Below are positions 54,317-64,000 of a DNA stretch of 64,000 bases, piece by piece; positions within the stretch are counted from its first letter, which is position 1, and each line of letters starts with the position of its first letter. The stretch lies in assembly GCF_900209925.1 (NCBI RefSeq), contig NZ_LT907978.1:799219-863218 (forward strand). The letters are read 5' to 3'. This stretch comes from Anaerobutyricum hallii (GTDB lineage: Bacteria; Bacillota; Clostridia; Lachnospirales; Lachnospiraceae). The notes beneath the pieces are model-generated. The model worked only from the letters and a program-made list of their open reading frames with translations. It was not told the origin of the DNA and did not search any database. Position numbers and translations under genes: made by a program.

Positions 54317-57300
54317 GTGAAGAGGGAAAAATATTGTTTAGGGATAATTATAGCGATGGTGGGGCTGTTTTGCATACTATGTGGGAAAAAAGAGGTTAAG
54401 GCAGCAACAGCAGCGGATGTGGTTAATGTAGCAAAAGGGGAAGTTGGTGTTACAGGAGTGCCAAATAAATATACAAAAGATTTGGGAAGCATCAATGGTT
54501 CATATTCTTATGCATGGTGTCACGCTTTTGTATCGTGGTGTGCGAAGCAGGCGGGAGCAGGAGATATTATACCGCGGACAGCTTCTTGTTATAATGGAGT
54601 AACCTGGTTTCAGAATCATAACAGATTTCATTTGAGGAGTAGCGGATACATCCCTTCTGCCGGGGATATTATTTATTTTGGTTCTGGTGGTGGCTCTCAT
54701 GTTGGTATAGTAACTTCCGTGTCATCAACTAATGTATATACAATAGAGGGTAATGCAAGAAATACGGTTAAAATTAATGGAGGATATTCCAATGGATATC
54801 TTTTAAGTAATACATATATATACGGGTATGGATCTCCGGCATATGATGGTCCGGATCCGTCCCCGTGGGTTTCTTTTTCAAATGATACTTTGCCGGGATC
54901 TATCAGTATAGGCACACAGTATCCATTATCAGGAACGATATCAGCCAGTGCGAATATACTAAATATTTGTATACAGGTATATAAAGCGACCGATAAAACA
55001 AAAGTAATAGGAGAGGTGTATGTAGAGCCGTATACACGAAGTTATGATATCAGTAATCTTACATCGGGGTTCTTTAAAGTAGATGAGCCAGGACTATATT
55101 ATGTTTCGGGTACAGCAGCCACTGCAGATATTACGGGGACGAGAACAACAATACTGAATTATTATTTTGTCGGCCTGGCAAATGACAGAACGGTAGAAGA
55201 TGGCATTTACAGTATACGGCCCAAAGGCGATAATTCTTTAGCGATTGACATAGACGGACATCAGAATGGAAGCGGGGCCAAGGTGCTTACGGCAGATTAT
55301 GATGGCACAGATTATCAGAAGTTTTATTTTAAATATGTAGGGAATGGATATTATAAGATTATTAATTGTAAGACCAAATTAGTATTAGATGTTGAAGGGG
55401 CCCGAACCGATGTCGGGACAGCGATACAGCAATGTATAGATTCCGATAATTCTGCGCAACGTTGGCAGGTAATACCGATAGATGGACATTATTATCTGGT
55501 ACCGGAAGTTGCAAATTACAGAGCGATGGATGTAAGTTATGCCGGAGACACATTAAAAGCCGGGAAAAAGATACAAATATGGAATCTGAATGCGACGGAT
55601 CCCCAATTCTTTGATTTGGTTTCGGAAGAATATGATAATAGGGAAGGAAGCATAATAACTTTTGATACAGAGGGAGGAAGTTTTCCTCAGGCACTTTGTG
55701 AGAAAAAGGTAACCGGTGTTAATACCAAAAGAGGTACAGGAGCAGTTGTCTGGTATAATGTTTCCGGAACAACTCCGGATACGAATACATGGGGTGCAGA
55801 AGCAGCGATTAGTGACAGTGGAGTGATTACAAAAGTACGTGGATATCAGCAGGAAGGCAACCTGACAGTTCCGGAAGGCGGAGCGGTCTTATCTGTGCAT
55901 ATTACTGGGAATTCCGATATTGCAGATGCACTCCAGGTTGGAAGAAGCGTTGCTTTTGATTCAGCAAATAAAAAAGTGTATGTATATGATGCAGAAGCAT
56001 ATGACGGCTACCTGTCAAGAAGCAAAAGAATACTGCCAGGTAAAGAATATGGTAACCTTCCGGTTCCATCGAGAGAAGGCTATATATTTGCTGGTTGGCA
56101 TACAGGTTCTACAGAAGGGAATAAAGTAAATTGGTATTCGGAAGCGGATACATCAGAATTACATGCAGAATGGATTAAAAAAGATCAGGTAAAGTTTGCA
56201 TCTAAGATGGTATATAACGGACACCAATATGAATTATATGATTATCCATTGAGCTGGAAAGAAGCAAAACAATTTTGTGAAGAAAAAGGTGGATATCTGG
56301 TAAGTATTTCCAGCGAAGAGGAGAATGCCAAAATTAAAGAACTTATGTTGAATGGTACTGCCGGCTGGTATTGGTTAGGGTGTACAGATGAAGAGCAGGA
56401 AGGAGCCTGGAAATGGGTTAATGGAGAGACGTTTTCCTATGCCAATTGGGACACGGATTATGTGGAACCATCAGGCGGAACTGCTGAGAATTATGGAACA
56501 ATCATAAATATAGACAATCCTCCGAATAAACAGAACGGAGACTGGAATGATAGTGGAGAAAGACCGATAAATTCTGGATATTATGGAGTAGGTAACAGTG
56601 GTTTTATCTGTGAGTATGATCAAAAAAATATTGAAGAATGTACGGTAACTGTTAAGGAAACAGAATGCATTTACGATGGAAAAGAGAAGAAACCAACCGT
56701 TACAATAAAAGACGGAAATAAGACACTTACAAATAATCAGGATTATGTAGTTACCTACGAAAAGAACATAAATGCAGGAAATGCCAAAATAATTATTACA
56801 GGAAAAGAAGCTTATTCGGGAACTGTTGAAAAAAGTTTTACAATAGCAAAAGCTGAGTCTGAGGTTTCATTTTTGAATTCAAAAATGGAAAAGGTTTATG
56901 GAGATGCAGACTTTAAAAATCCAGTGACAGCGGTTACCGATGGAAATATTACATTTGTATCGACGGATATAAGTATTGCATCGGTACAGTCAGATGGCAC
57001 GGTAGAAATACATAATGCAGGTACCACAGAAATAAAGGCAATAGTAACGAATGGAAAGAACTATAAAGACTCTATGGCAGTATTTACACTCATAGTAAAT
57101 AAAAAGGTATATGATATGTCTGGTGTTACTTTTAATAGTAAAACAGTAACATATGATGGACAAGAACATGAAATCACAGTCGAGGGAGAGTTGCCGGATG
57201 GTGTGCGTGTTACTTATGAGAATAATAAGCAAAGTAAGGAAGGAACATATACCGTCACAGCAAAGTTTAATGGTGATAATAAAAATTATGAAGCCATACC

Positions 57301-59401
57301 AGATAAGACGGCTGTTCTCAGAATACAAAAGGCAACGACAGGATTATATTTCCCAAATACATCTGTTGATAAGGTGTATGGAGACAAAGATTTCATAAAT
57401 CAGATTGTGAATACAGAGAATCGAACATTGACATATTCATCTGATAACACGGACGTTGCAACAGTAGATTCATCAACTGGAAAGATCAGAATCAAAGGTG
57501 TTGGTACAGCAGTGATCACGGTGCTGGCTGAGGCGACAGAAGAATATCAGATGGATAGCACCAGCTTTACATTAAATGTAAAAAAAGCGGTATATGATAT
57601 GTCTAATGTAATATTTGCTGATAAAAAGGTGACATATGATGGTGCGAGTCATTCAATTGAGGTTGAAGGAGATTTACCGGAAGGCGTTAAAGTCAGATAT
57701 ACAGGGAATTCTAAGACGGATGCTGGTACCTATGAAGTCAAAGCCATTTTTACAGGAGATTCCAATCATGAGCAGATAAAGGATATGTCTGCTGAGCTTA
57801 TTATTAATAAAAAAGTTATACAGACCGAGTTTACGAATCATGTGCTTGAGAAGAGATACGGAGACGCAGATTTTCAAAATCCACTTAAGCAGGAGTGTAA
57901 GGAAGTGGAAGTGAAATATTCTTCGAGTGACACAAGTGTAGTAAGCGTAGATGCCACTGGTATGGTATCTATTCAGGGAATCGGTACAGCAACAATTAAT
58001 GCTTATGCAGAAAAAAATAATAACTATTCTTTTAAGGAGATTTCCTATGAAGTGGATGTAGATAAGGGAATTTATGACATGACAAATATTTCTTTTGGAA
58101 GTAAAGAAGTTGTGTATGATCATAGTGCCCACTCCATAAAAGTTGAAGGAGATTTACCGGAAGGCGTGAGTGTAAGCTATAGAGGAAATAATAAGGTTAA
58201 TGCTGGAAATTATACAGTGACAGCTATATTTTCAGGGGATTTTGAACATTACGAGACGATCCGTAATCTTACAGCAACACTTACTATAAAAAAAGCAACA
58301 TATAATTTGACTGATATACGTTTTAATGATGCTTCTGAATACTATGACGGAGGAGAACATTCGTTAAAGATTGAAGGAAAGTTGCCGGCAGGTGTATCTG
58401 TAACATATCAGGGCAATAATAAGGTGTTACCAGGGAAATATAAGGTAACAGCAGAATTTACCGGAGATGAAGAAAATTATACAAAAATTTCCTCAAAAAG
58501 AGCAACACTATTAATTGAAAAAGCAATGCCAGAAATAAGCTTTAAAGAAAAAAATGTGGAGAAAACAGTAGGAGATAAAAATTTTACCAATCCGATTATT
58601 TCTAATAGTTCCGATAATTCTGTGGAGTATACTTCAGATGATGAAAATGTAGCGACAATAAGTGCCGCCGGAAATATCTCTATTATAGGAAAGGGAACGA
58701 CTGTGATCAGAGCAACTACCAGTGAGTCTGATTTATATCAGGAAGGGCAAGCTGAGTTTGTGCTTACAGTAAAGGAAAGTCCGAAGAAAGACAACGATAA
58801 GAAAGCCGATAATAAGGATACTAAGCCAGATAAAGATCCACAGGACAATAATGGTAAAGAAAATCCATCCAAAGATAAGAAAGTATCTAAGATAACAATA
58901 AAAGGAATCTCAAAAAAAATAGCATGTGGAGGAAAAATAAAACTTACCGCAACAGTTTTCCCAAGTAAAGCAAAGGAAAAAAGAGTTGTATGGAGTACAA
59001 GTAATTCTAAAGTTGCTGTAGTGAATCAAAATGGTATCGTATCTGTGAAGAAGAATAGCGCAAGGAAAAAAGCGGTTATCACAGCAAAAGCCACTGACGG
59101 AAGTAATGTTAGGGCAGCGTGGAAAATCACATCCATGAAAGGAAGAGTAAAGAAAGTTATTATCTCCGGCATGAACAAGGTAAAAGCAGGTAAGTCTGTA
59201 AAGTTAAAGGCTAAAGTTACAGCTACATCCGGGGCGAATAAAAAGGTTTGCTGGACATCCAATAATAAAAAATATGCGGTTGTAAGTTCTAAGGGAGTTG
59301 TAAAAACGAAAAAAGCTGCAAAGGGCAAAAAAGTAAAAATTACAGCAATGGCTACCGATGGAACTGGCAAAAAGAGCACGATAGTAATTAAGATCAAATA
59401 A
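54317..59401 (+). CDS. Giant secreted CHAP/ricin-B/C-type-lectin/Ig-like surface protein
   Basis: The 1694-residue protein starts at GTG 54317, seven bases after AAGGAGG. A signal peptide covers about 1-30. A CHAP amidase/peptidase domain (about 33-170) has Cys68 in SYAWCHAFVSW, His128 in GGSHVG and Asn146. A ricin-B-like domain lies at about 295-437, an InlB-like repeat (REGYIFAGWHT) near 585-620, and a C-type-lectin fold at 627-768 (WKEAKQFCEEKGGYLVSI, WYWLGCTDEEQ). Alternating Ig-like modules (VYDMSGVTFNSKTVTYDG; KVYGDADFKNPV) repeat about four times to 1455. Two Big_2-like basic modules finish. No LPXTG motif is seen. It may bind glycans and cleave cell wall. Confidence 0.85.
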   Translation: MKREKYCLGIIIAMVGLFCILCGKKEVKAATAADVVNVAKGEVGVTGVPNKYTKDLGSINGSYSYAWCHAFVSWCAKQAGAGDIIPRTASCYNGVTWFQNHNRFHLRSSGYIPSAGDIIYFGSGGGSHVGIVTSVSSTNVYTIEGNARNTVKINGGYSNGYLLSNTYIYGYGSPAYDGPDPSPWVSFSNDTLPGSISIGTQYPLSGTISASANILNICIQVYKATDKTKVIGEVYVEPYTRSYDISNLTSGFFKVDEPGLYYVSGTAATADITGTRTTILNYYFVGLANDRTVEDGIYSIRPKGDNSLAIDIDGHQNGSGAKVLTADYDGTDYQKFYFKYVGNGYYKIINCKTKLVLDVEGARTDVGTAIQQCIDSDNSAQRWQVIPIDGHYYLVPEVANYRAMDVSYAGDTLKAGKKIQIWNLNATDPQFFDLVSEEYDNREGSIITFDTEGGSFPQALCEKKVTGVNTKRGTGAVVWYNVSGTTPDTNTWGAEAAISDSGVITKVRGYQQEGNLTVPEGGAVLSVHITGNSDIADALQVGRSVAFDSANKKVYVYDAEAYDGYLSRSKRILPGKEYGNLPVPSREGYIFAGWHTGSTEGNKVNWYSEADTSELHAEWIKKDQVKFASKMVYNGHQYELYDYPLSWKEAKQFCEEKGGYLVSISSEEENAKIKELMLNGTAGWYWLGCTDEEQEGAWKWVNGETFSYANWDTDYVEPSGGTAENYGTIINIDNPPNKQNGDWNDSGERPINSGYYGVGNSGFICEYDQKNIEECTVTVKETECIYDGKEKKPTVTIKDGNKTLTNNQDYVVTYEKNINAGNAKIIITGKEAYSGTVEKSFTIAKAESEVSFLNSKMEKVYGDADFKNPVTAVTDGNITFVSTDISIASVQSDGTVEIHNAGTTEIKAIVTNGKNYKDSMAVFTLIVNKKVYDMSGVTFNSKTVTYDGQEHEITVEGELPDGVRVTYENNKQSKEGTYTVTAKFNGDNKNYEAIPDKTAVLRIQKATTGLYFPNTSVDKVYGDKDFINQIVNTENRTLTYSSDNTDVATVDSSTGKIRIKGVGTAVITVLAEATEEYQMDSTSFTLNVKKAVYDMSNVIFADKKVTYDGASHSIEVEGDLPEGVKVRYTGNSKTDAGTYEVKAIFTGDSNHEQIKDMSAELIINKKVIQTEFTNHVLEKRYGDADFQNPLKQECKEVEVKYSSSDTSVVSVDATGMVSIQGIGTATINAYAEKNNNYSFKEISYEVDVDKGIYDMTNISFGSKEVVYDHSAHSIKVEGDLPEGVSVSYRGNNKVNAGNYTVTAIFSGDFEHYETIRNLTATLTIKKATYNLTDIRFNDASEYYDGGEHSLKIEGKLPAGVSVTYQGNNKVLPGKYKVTAEFTGDEENYTKISSKRATLLIEKAMPEISFKEKNVEKTVGDKNFTNPIISNSSDNSVEYTSDDENVATISAAGNISIIGKGTTVIRATTSESDLYQEGQAEFVLTVKESPKKDNDKKADNKDTKPDKDPQDNNGKENPSKDKKVSKITIKGISKKIACGGKIKLTATVFPSKAKEKRVVWSTSNSKVAVVNQNGIVSVKKNSARKKAVITAKATDGSNVRAAWKITSMKGRVKKVIISGMNKVKAGKSVKLKAKVTATSGANKKVCWTSNNKKYAVVSSKGVVKTKKAAKGKKVKITAMATDGTGKKSTIVIKIK

Positions 59402-59433
59402 TAAAAACCGACAACGGGATAATGTCAAAAGTA

Positions 59434-59492
59434 GACCGTTAGGTTTGACAAATCATATAAAATTGAGTGTCAAATCTAACGGTCGTTTTTTG
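59434..59492 (+). terminator. Strong intrinsic terminator after the giant surface-protein gene
   Basis: GACCGTTAGGTTTGACA and TGTCAAATCTAACGGTC pair over 17 positions (one wobble), followed by GTTTTTTG. The right direct repeat begins in this T run. Confidence 0.88.
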
Positions 59493-59881
59493 TGATACAG
59501 AAGATGAATTTGAGAAAACAGTAGCAAAGATGTAAGTGTGAGCAAAAATATTCTTTTTACCTCTATAAATGTTAAGTCTATATGAATGGCTATTGAGATT
59601 TTGCGGTATTATTATGGGGAAGAGTGGATGGGATTTATAGACCAGCGACGGCAAATTTCGTAAAGGTTTTCCAGAATATTTTTCATTTGCCGCAAACGGG
59701 TGTTGTAGACTTTGCAACGTGGTATAAGATCAGCCAGATTTATGTTGCAGTGAGCCGAATTGCGGAGCTGACATAATTTCTTGCAACCAGAAAAATTGTT
59801 ATCGGAATTATGCACAAAGTGATATGGGAGAAAGGGGGGAAAGAAGCGGCGAAAGATAGAAATTATAGTTTTTCGCCCTTC
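59486..59881 (+). repeat. Right direct repeat: decayed copy of the DUF6718 tail and split-gene 3' end
   Basis: Bases 59486-59588 match the end of the DUF6718 gene and the spacer after it. Then GGCTATTGAGATTTTGCGGT matches the SpoIID-like region, then GTGGATGGGATTTATAGACC onward matches the peptidoglycan-binding part to TTTTTCGCCCTTC. Two internal deletions remove the island junction and most of the domain. It is not coding as it stands. Confidence 0.82.
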
Positions 59882-59885
59882 TCTC

Positions 59886-59914
59886 TTGTAATTGTAGTCG
59901 ATGTATGCTAGAAT
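59886..59914 (+). promoter_or_regulatory. Predicted promoter of carAB
   Basis: TTGTAA (59886-59891), a 17-base spacer and TAGAAT (59909-59914). Transcription would begin near 59921, leaving a leader of about 245 bases. Confidence 0.5.
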
Positions 59915-59947
59915 TTGTACAATTTAAGTATTTATGCAAAGAGCGGC

Positions 59948-60056
59948 AACGTGAGAGTCAGTTTTCTTCGCAAGTCTGAAAAGACACGTTCCCGGCCGAT
60001 TTGTTTGATCAGTGTATTTTCGCACAACGGAGCCGGGGGAACCCGTCTTTTTTTTT
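59948..60056 (+). promoter_or_regulatory. Attenuator-like leader of carAB
   Basis: A first hairpin (AACGT-GAGA-GTC-AG-TTTTC ... GAAAA-GAC-ACGTT, 59948-59990) has purine bulges on its 5' side. It overlaps by three bases a GC-rich stem GTTCCCGGC / GCCGGGGGAAC (59988-60042), after which come CCGTC and nine T residues. The arrangement resembles PyrR-type attenuation of pyrimidine genes, where a bulged upper hairpin competes with a terminator. The exact PyrR consensus was not recognised. Confidence 0.5.
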
Positions 60057-60166
60057 GCAAAGAGTTACAAAAAGAGTTATAATTAGTAGTAACTTACTCT
60101 CTTGCTTTTTTGTATTTTCCTTAATATGCAGTTGCAAATGATTGAATATAGAAAGGAACGTGAATC

Positions 60167-61246
60167 ATGAAGGCATTTCTAATCTTAGAAGATGGGACTG
60201 TGCTGACCGGCGAAAGCTTTGGAGCAGCAAAAGAAGTAATCAGTGAGGTTGTTTTTAACACTTCTATGACAGGATATCTGGAAATATTAACAGATCCATC
60301 TTATGCAGGACAGTCTGTTGTTATGACCTACCCGTTAATTGGTAACTATGGAATTTGTATGGAAGATATGGAGTCTGTACATCCATGGCCAAAGGCACTT
60401 ATTGTGCGAGAGTGTGCAAAACTGGCAAGTAACTTCCGTAATGAGATGACATTGGACGAATTCTTAAAGAAATACGATGTTCCTGGTATTTCAGGAATTG
60501 ATACCAGACATCTGACACGTATTTTAAGAGAGTACGGTGTAATGAACGGAATGATTACTACAAGAGAAGATTTCGATCTGGACGAAGTAGTAAAGCAGTT
60601 GAAAGAATACAGAGTAAGTGGAGTTGTACGTGAAGTAAGCTGCAAGGAAAAGAGAGTGCTTCCGGGAGATGGCTTTAAAGTTGCCCTCATGGATTTTGGA
60701 GCAAAGAAGAATATTGAGAAGTCTTTAAACAAGCGTGGCTGTGAGGTTACAGTATATCCGGCATATACAAAGGCTGAGGAGATTATCGCAGCAAAACCGG
60801 ACGGAATCATGCTTTCTAATGGTCCTGGAGATCCAAAGGAATGTGTGGAGATTATTGAGGAACTGAAGAAGTTATTTGCTACGAATATTCCTATTTTTGG
60901 TATCTGTCTCGGACATCAGCTGATGGCTCTTGCGAACGGAGCAGATACAAAGAAGATGAAGTACGGACATCGTGGAGCAAACCATCCAGTAAAAGATTTA
61001 AAAACAGGAAAGGTTTACATTTCTTCGCAGAATCATGGATATATGGTAATGGAAGATTCTCTGAACAGAGATATCGCAGAAGTAAGCTTCATTAATGTAA
61101 ATGATGGTACATTAGAAGGAGTTCATTATCTTGGAAAGAATGTTATGACAGTACAGTTCCATCCGGAAGCCTGCCCTGGACCAAACGATTCCGAGTTTTT
61201 ATTTGAAGAGTTTATTAATATGATGGAGGTTGCAAAAGATGCCTAA
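60167..61246 (+). CDS. carA: Carbamoyl-phosphate synthase small subunit
   Basis: The 359-residue subunit starts [20 protein letters not shown] and contains [20 protein letters not shown]. Its class I glutaminase domain has GPGDP in [11 protein letters not shown], the catalytic Cys in [14 protein letters not shown] and the His-x-Glu in [10 protein letters not shown]. It hydrolyses glutamine and channels ammonia to CarB. GAAAGGAACG precedes the ATG. It overlaps carB by eight bases. The pathway use (pyrimidine or arginine) is not fixed by the neighbours. Confidence 0.96.
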   Translation: MKAFLILEDGTVLTGESFGAAKEVISEVVFNTSMTGYLEILTDPSYAGQSVVMTYPLIGNYGICMEDMESVHPWPKALIVRECAKLASNFRNEMTLDEFLKKYDVPGISGIDTRHLTRILREYGVMNGMITTREDFDLDEVVKQLKEYRVSGVVREVSCKEKRVLPGDGFKVALMDFGAKKNIEKSLNKRGCEVTVYPAYTKAEEIIAAKPDGIMLSNGPGDPKECVEIIEELKKLFATNIPIFGICLGHQLMALANGADTKKMKYGHRGANHPVKDLKTGKVYISSQNHGYMVMEDSLNRDIAEVSFINVNDGTLEGVHYLGKNVMTVQFHPEACPGPNDSEFLFEEFINMMEVAKDA

Positions 61247-64000
61247 GAATACCAGTATTAAAAAAGTCCTTGTAATTGGTTCCGGTCCTATTGTTATCGG
61301 ACAGGCTGCAGAGTTTGACTATGCGGGAACACAGGCATGCCGTTCCCTGAAAGAAGAGGGAATTCACGTTGTTCTTGTTAACTCCAACCCTGCAACAATT
61401 ATGACAGATAAAGATATCGCAGATGAAGTATATATTGAGCCGTTAACACCAGAAGTTATCAAGAAGCTCATCTTAAAAGTTTCTCCGGACAGTCTTCTTC
61501 CAACATTAGGTGGACAGGCAGCGTTAAATATCGCTATGGAGTTAGACGAGTGTGGTTTCTTAAAAGAGCATAAGGTAAAGCTGATCGGTACAACAGGTAA
61601 AACGATCCGTAAGGCAGAGGATAGAGAAGAATTTAAAGAAACAATGGAAAAGATCGGGGAGCCGATCGCACCAAGCCAGATTGTTACGAATGTAGAAGAT
61701 GGTCTGGAATATGCGCAGAAGATTGGATATCCGGTTGTTCTTCGTCCTGCATACACTCTTGGAGGAAGCGGTGGTGGAATCGCAGATAATGAAGAAGAAT
61801 TTGTGGAAATCATTCAGAATGGTCTTCGTCTTAGCCGTGTAGGACAGGTATTAGTAGAGAAATCTATCGCCGGCTGGAAGGAAATCGAATACGAAGTAAT
61901 GCGTGATGGTAACGGAACATGTATTACGGTATGTAATATGGAGAACCTTGACCCGGTTGGTGTTCATACTGGAGACAGTATCGTTGTTGCACCTTCTCAG
62001 ACATTAGGAGATAAAGAGTACCAGATGCTCCGTAATTCTGCATTAAATATTATTGATGAACTTGGTGTAGAAGGTGGATGTAACGTACAGTTTGCATTAA
62101 ATCCAGATACATTTGATTATTGTGTAATTGAGGTTAACCCTCGTGTAAGCCGTTCTTCTGCATTAGCTTCTAAGGCAACAGGATATCCGATTGCCAAAGT
62201 TACTGCGAAGATCGCACTTGGTTACCACTTAGATGAAATCAAGAATGCTGTAACAGGTAAGACATTTGCAAGTTTTGAGCCGGCGCTTGACTACTGTGTA
62301 GTAAAGGTTCCAAGACTTCCATTTGATAAGTTTATTTCTGCCTCCCGTCATTTGACAACACAGATGAAGGCAACCGGAGAGGTTATGAGTATCTGTACTA
62401 ACTTTGAAGGTGGTCTTATGAAGGCTCTCCGTTCTTTAGAGCAGCATGTAGACAGCCTGATGCATGGCGATTTTGATAAGTTAAGTGATAAAGAATTAGA
62501 AGAACATCTTCATATCGTAGATGACCTTCGTATTTACTGTATTGCAGAGGCACTTCGTCGTAAAGTAGACCCACAGAAGATTCATGATATCACAAAGATT
62601 GATCTGTGGTTCATTGATAAATTAAATAACATCGTTGAGATGGAAGCGAAACTTAAAAATGCGGAAGAATTAGATCGTGATCTTTTACTGAAGGCAAAAG
62701 AGATGGAATTCCCGGATAAAGTGATCGGAGATCTTATCGGTCAGAATGAGGAGTATGTAAAGAACTTAAGACGTCAGATGGATATCGTTCCGGCATACAA
62801 GGTTGTTGATACCTGTGCGGCAGAGTTTGCAGCAGAAACTCCATACTACTATTCTTGTTTTGGAAGCTTCAATGAAGTAGAAGAAACTTCTGATAAGAAG
62901 AAGATTATGGTACTTGGTTCCGGTCCAATCCGTATTGGACAGGGTATTGAGTTTGATTACTGTTCTGTACACAGTGTATGGGCATTTAAAGAAATGGGTT
63001 ACGAAACAATCATCGTAAACAATAACCCGGAAACAGTAAGTACAGACTTTGATATCGCAGATAAGCTTTATTTTGAGCCTTTAACAGAGGAAGATGTAGA
63101 GCATATCGTAGAATTAGAGAAGCCAGATGGAGCGGTAGTACAGTTCGGTGGACAGACAGCGATCAAGTTAACAGAGAAGTTAAATAAGATTGGTGTGCCG
63201 ATTCTTGGTACAAGTGCTGAGAACGTAGATGCAGCAGAAGATAGAGAGCTTTTCGATGAGATTCTTGAGAAATGCTGTATTCCACGTCCAAAGGGAGGCA
63301 CAGTATTTACAAAAGAAGAAGCTATCAAGACAGCGAATGAGATTGGATACCCTGTACTGATTCGTCCATCTTATGTACTTGGTGGACAGGGTATGCAGAT
63401 TGCGATTTCTGATGAAGATATTTCCGAATTTATGGATGTTATTCAGAGATATGCACAGGAACATCCAATTCTTATCGATAAATACCTGATGGGTGTTGAA
63501 GTCGAGGTTGATGCGGTATGTGATGGAGAAGAGATTGTTATTCCAGGTATCATGCAGCATGTAGAGAGAGCCGGAATCCATTCCGGAGACAGTATTTCCG
63601 TATATCCTGCAAGAGACCTTTCTCCTAAGATTAAAAAGGTGATCGGCCATTATACAAAGTTACTGGCAAAGGCTTTACATGTTATTGGTCTTATCAACAT
63701 CCAGTTTATTGTATATCAGGATGAAGTATATGTAATTGAAGTAAATCCTCGTTCTTCAAGAACGGTTCCTTATATCAGTAAGGTAACAGGTATTCCTATT
63801 GTTGACCTTGCAACAAAGGTTATGACAGGAATGAAGTTAAAAGAGTTAGGTTATGAGCCTGGACTTCAGCCGGAATCTCCATACTGGGCAATCAAGATGC
63901 CAGTATTCTCTTTTGAGAAGATTCGTGGGGCAGATATCAGCCTTGGACCAGAAATGAAGTCCACAGGAGAATGTCTTGGTATTTCTAAGAACTATGAAGA
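61239..64000 (+). CDS. carB: Carbamoyl-phosphate synthase large subunit (partial, runs off the right edge)
   Basis: The frame begins [20 protein letters not shown] and continues open for 920 codons to the window end; full CarB has about 1070 residues. Two homologous ATP-grasp halves are visible: [20 protein letters not shown] in the first and [20 protein letters not shown] in the second. Each is preceded by a GSGPIxIGQxxEFDY motif. It makes carbamoyl phosphate from bicarbonate, ammonia and two ATP. The ATG overlaps the end of carA, so the two are translationally coupled. Confidence 0.96.
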   Translation, partial: MPKNTSIKKVLVIGSGPIVIGQAAEFDYAGTQACRSLKEEGIHVVLVNSNPATIMTDKDIADEVYIEPLTPEVIKKLILKVSPDSLLPTLGGQAALNIAMELDECGFLKEHKVKLIGTTGKTIRKAEDREEFKETMEKIGEPIAPSQIVTNVEDGLEYAQKIGYPVVLRPAYTLGGSGGGIADNEEEFVEIIQNGLRLSRVGQVLVEKSIAGWKEIEYEVMRDGNGTCITVCNMENLDPVGVHTGDSIVVAPSQTLGDKEYQMLRNSALNIIDELGVEGGCNVQFALNPDTFDYCVIEVNPRVSRSSALASKATGYPIAKVTAKIALGYHLDEIKNAVTGKTFASFEPALDYCVVKVPRLPFDKFISASRHLTTQMKATGEVMSICTNFEGGLMKALRSLEQHVDSLMHGDFDKLSDKELEEHLHIVDDLRIYCIAEALRRKVDPQKIHDITKIDLWFIDKLNNIVEMEAKLKNAEELDRDLLLKAKEMEFPDKVIGDLIGQNEEYVKNLRRQMDIVPAYKVVDTCAAEFAAETPYYYSCFGSFNEVEETSDKKKIMVLGSGPIRIGQGIEFDYCSVHSVWAFKEMGYETIIVNNNPETVSTDFDIADKLYFEPLTEEDVEHIVELEKPDGAVVQFGGQTAIKLTEKLNKIGVPILGTSAENVDAAEDRELFDEILEKCCIPRPKGGTVFTKEEAIKTANEIGYPVLIRPSYVLGGQGMQIAISDEDISEFMDVIQRYAQEHPILIDKYLMGVEVEVDAVCDGEEIVIPGIMQHVERAGIHSGDSISVYPARDLSPKIKKVIGHYTKLLAKALHVIGLINIQFIVYQDEVYVIEVNPRSSRTVPYISKVTGIPIVDLATKVMTGMKLKELGYEPGLQPESPYWAIKMPVFSFEKIRGADISLGPEMKSTGECLGISKNYE

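Noticed and set aside
60346..63650. Minus-strand frames opposite carA and carB
   Set aside because: They lie opposite highly conserved coding sequence and have no start signals.
1..64000. tRNA or rRNA genes
   Set aside because: No cloverleaf with the conserved T-loop (GGTTCRANTCC) or rRNA signature was noticed in either strand; a covariance scan would be needed to exclude them fully.

Overview
The window looks like a chromosome segment of a low-GC, spore-forming Clostridia, most likely Lachnospiraceae (inference). The evidence is an alpha/beta small acid-soluble spore protein, the Firmicutes gene order tig-clpP-clpX-lon-engB, a DUF4364 gene beside a YhcC-type radical SAM gene, a class B sortase, strong AGGAGG ribosome binding sites, and Ig-like/LRR surface proteins typical of gut Clostridia.

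Layout. 1-30 kb is housekeeping backbone: cobU, sortase, an LTA-synthase-like enzyme, putP, an FAD protein (minus strand), a NUDIX gene, mgtE, an AI-2E family exporter, an FMN hydroxy-acid oxidase, a HAD phosphatase, the SASP, tig-clpP-clpX-lon-engB, a minus-strand block (malic enzyme, radical SAM, DUF4364), rho, two small membrane proteins and queH. Its intergenic spaces hold about ten large hairpin elements with a shared internal motif. Seven of them sit directly at the 3' end of a gene, in the sense orientation, and end in a U tract. 30.3-34.6 kb encodes a secreted transglutaminase/LRR/cysteine-protease-like protein that is broken by a one-base frameshift.

35.3-53.4 kb is an 18.1-kb mobile island inserted inside a SpoIID-like/peptidoglycan-binding gene. 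The two gene halves lie at 34,638-35,294 and 53,392-53,967, and joining them at a shared GC dinucleotide restores the reading frame. The island is a mosaic: conjugative-element remnants, two broken histidine kinases, sdpR-sdpI, an IS1634-type fragment, a PAPS-reductase-like fragment, a lantibiotic-immunity cluster (ABC transporter FEG, a NisI-like lipoprotein, NisR/NisK-like regulators) with a NisR-type box, an intact IS3 element that truncates the kinase, unknown genes, a DUF927-like ATPase, a large serine recombinase, and a RelA/SpoT-domain gene overlapping a DUF6718 gene.

53.4-60 kb carries a 1694-residue CHAP/ricin-B/C-type-lectin surface protein. It is flanked by direct repeats made of the island's right end plus the 3' end of the split gene. 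The window ends in carA-carB behind a leader that looks like an attenuator. No rRNA, tRNA or CRISPR array was seen.
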